DNA of 55,756 nucleotides from the NCBI GenBank assembly GCA_018398765.1, contig JAHBMJ010005741.1, positions 12,613 through 68,368 on the forward strand. Direction: 5' to 3'. Positions 54,738 through 55,756 of this stretch are shown here, piece after piece. Below the pieces are notes generated by a model. That model worked only from the letters and a program-made list of their open reading frames with translations, was not told the DNA's origin and searched no databases. Positions within the stretch are counted from its first letter, which is position 1; the number at the start of each line of letters is the position of its first letter. The position numbers and the translations under genes were made by a program. The stretch is from Chromera velia (lineage: Eukaryota; Sar; Chromeraceae).

Positions 54738-55734
54738 ATCTCAGTGACTTTTTCCGATCGAATCGCACAGCTCAGTTCCCTCTTTGATATATTCCCTCTC
54801 AATCTGACAGAAATTGACCTTTTCTTTTCGTTCGACAGCGATAATTAAGCGGACTGGCTCACTCACTGACTGACATCAGGTAGGCTTGTCGGGAAGACAT
54901 GAACCCCTCCCGATGGATGACACTGCGCGTGGATTCTTTCCACCTCTTCGTCACCGAGTTTCTCTTGCGCTTCCAAGTACATCCTTTCCCACGGACATTC
55001 CTCCTCCTCAGTCCCCTCCAACATCTCCTCCATTCGGCAGGCAAGCCAGGCTAACTCTTCAGTTTCGATTTCCCATGCATCCAGTTTCGTTTAAATCTTT
55101 GATCTCGTCCGCACAAAGAGTCTGCAGGTAGACAGAACAAATAGAAAACTTTTGAAATTGACCTTGCCCGAAGGCGGAGCTGCCTGCACACACACACACA
55201 TATACACACACATACACACACATACATACAAGCANTCTCAGTGACTTTTTCCGATCGAATCGCACAGCTCAGTTCCCTCTTTGATATATTCCCTCTCAAT
55301 CTGACAGAAATTGACCTTTTCTTTTCGTTCGACAGCGATAATTAAGCGGACTGGCTCACTCACTGACTGACATCAGGTAGGCTTGTCGGGAAGACATGAA
55401 CCCCTCCCGATGGATGACACTGCGCGTGGATTCTTTCCACCTCTTCGTCACCGAGTTTCTCTTGCGCTTCCAAGTACATCCTTTCCCACGGACATTCCTC
55501 CTCCTCAGTCCCCTCCAACATCTCCTCCATTCGGCAGGCAAGCCAGGCTAACTCTTCAGTTTCGATTTCCCATGCATCCAGTTTCGTTTAAATCTTTGAT
55601 CTCGTCCGCACAAAGAGTCTGCAGGTAGACAGAACAAATAGAAAACTTTTGAAATTGACCTTGCCCGAAGGCGGAGCTGCCTGCACACACACACACATAT
55701 ACACACACATACACACACATACATACAAGCACCC
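54738..55734. repeat. Exact 497-bp direct duplication across one N
   Basis: The sequence from 54741 recurs without difference from 55238. The single N at 55235 marks the junction. The second copy continues four bases beyond the junction text (AGCACCCACAAGCACC) into poly-C. An unmerged contig overlap is the simplest cause. Confidence 0.85.
54863..55121 (-). CDS. Terminal exon of an acidic protein gene, apparent frameshift
   Basis: On the minus strand, after TCTACCTGCAG, the frame reads TLCADEIKDLN, then after a plus-one shift KLDAWEIETEELAWLACRME, EMLEGTEEEECPWERMYLEA, QEKLGDEEVERIHAQCHPSG and ends PDVSQ-TGA. Both parts look coding and the shift lies at AAC-GAA-ACT. No family recognised. An exact copy lies at 55360-55618, which I attribute to assembly. 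Confidence 0.45.
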
Positions 55735-55756
55735 ACAAGCACCCCCCCCCCCCCCC

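Noticed and set aside
55070-55110. TTTAAAC heptamer in the TLCADEIKDLN frame, the classic -1 frameshift sequence
   Set aside because: The downstream coding frame needs a +1, not a -1 shift, and the -1 frame closes after about a dozen codons. The heptamer is probably chance.

Overview
This is nuclear DNA of an intron-rich microbial eukaryote. Genes are split by GT-AG introns, there are Pol III tRNA genes with T-run terminators, and the proteins are eukaryotic in type: an NSUN2/Trm4-like RNA m5C methyltransferase, a suppressor-of-fused-like protein, a protein kinase and a non-LTR reverse transcriptase. Low gene density, long simple repeats and a strong excess of the palindrome TGCATGCA suggest an alveolate near the apicomplexans. 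A chromerid alga such as Chromera is my best guess, by inference only.

Layout. 1-248: small inverted-repeat element in a GAGG array. 1.4-3.5 kb (+): Cys-rich gene. 4.6-5.0 kb: fragment resembling a cathepsin propeptide. 5.9-8.5 kb (+): acidic/proline-rich gene with four well-defined terminal exons. 8.8-9.2 kb: 102-bp minisatellite. 10.2-12.6 kb: AT-rich, with three small inverted-repeat transposons, one nested in another. 13.6-14.8 kb (-): single-exon SUFU-like gene. 15.4-19.1 kb (+): multi-exon acidic then RG-rich gene with a long pyrimidine microsatellite in an intron. 20.85-23.14 kb: non-autonomous LTR element carrying a 234-bp transposon. 24.0-32.7 kb (-): a long multi-exon gene, or two, of unknown function. 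33.2 and 39.5 kb: two identical tRNA-Glu(CTC) genes in opposite orientation. 34.9-35.8 kb: TG/GA/TA array. 37.2-38.5 kb (-): damaged protein kinase. 40.0-44.1 kb (+): NSUN2-like gene. 44.5-50.9 kb: two degenerate reverse transcriptases tail to tail, the left one split by a 2.6-kb transposon that itself holds a 1.4-kb transposon. 51.4-55.7 kb: CA/GA arrays, a dispersed repeat ending in (CA)n, and fragments of several genes. The last kilobase holds an exact 497-bp duplication across a single N, probably an assembly error.

The genes form no evident pathway. The strongest result is the set of precisely bounded, apparently undescribed non-autonomous mobile elements: four with perfect 8-bp target duplications, one with 7 of 8, one LTR element with a 5-bp duplication and one element with a 3-bp duplication. 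A cluster of four short hairpins at 48.35 kb is a candidate structured RNA. Gene models come from splice-site and reading-frame logic by eye and need transcript evidence.
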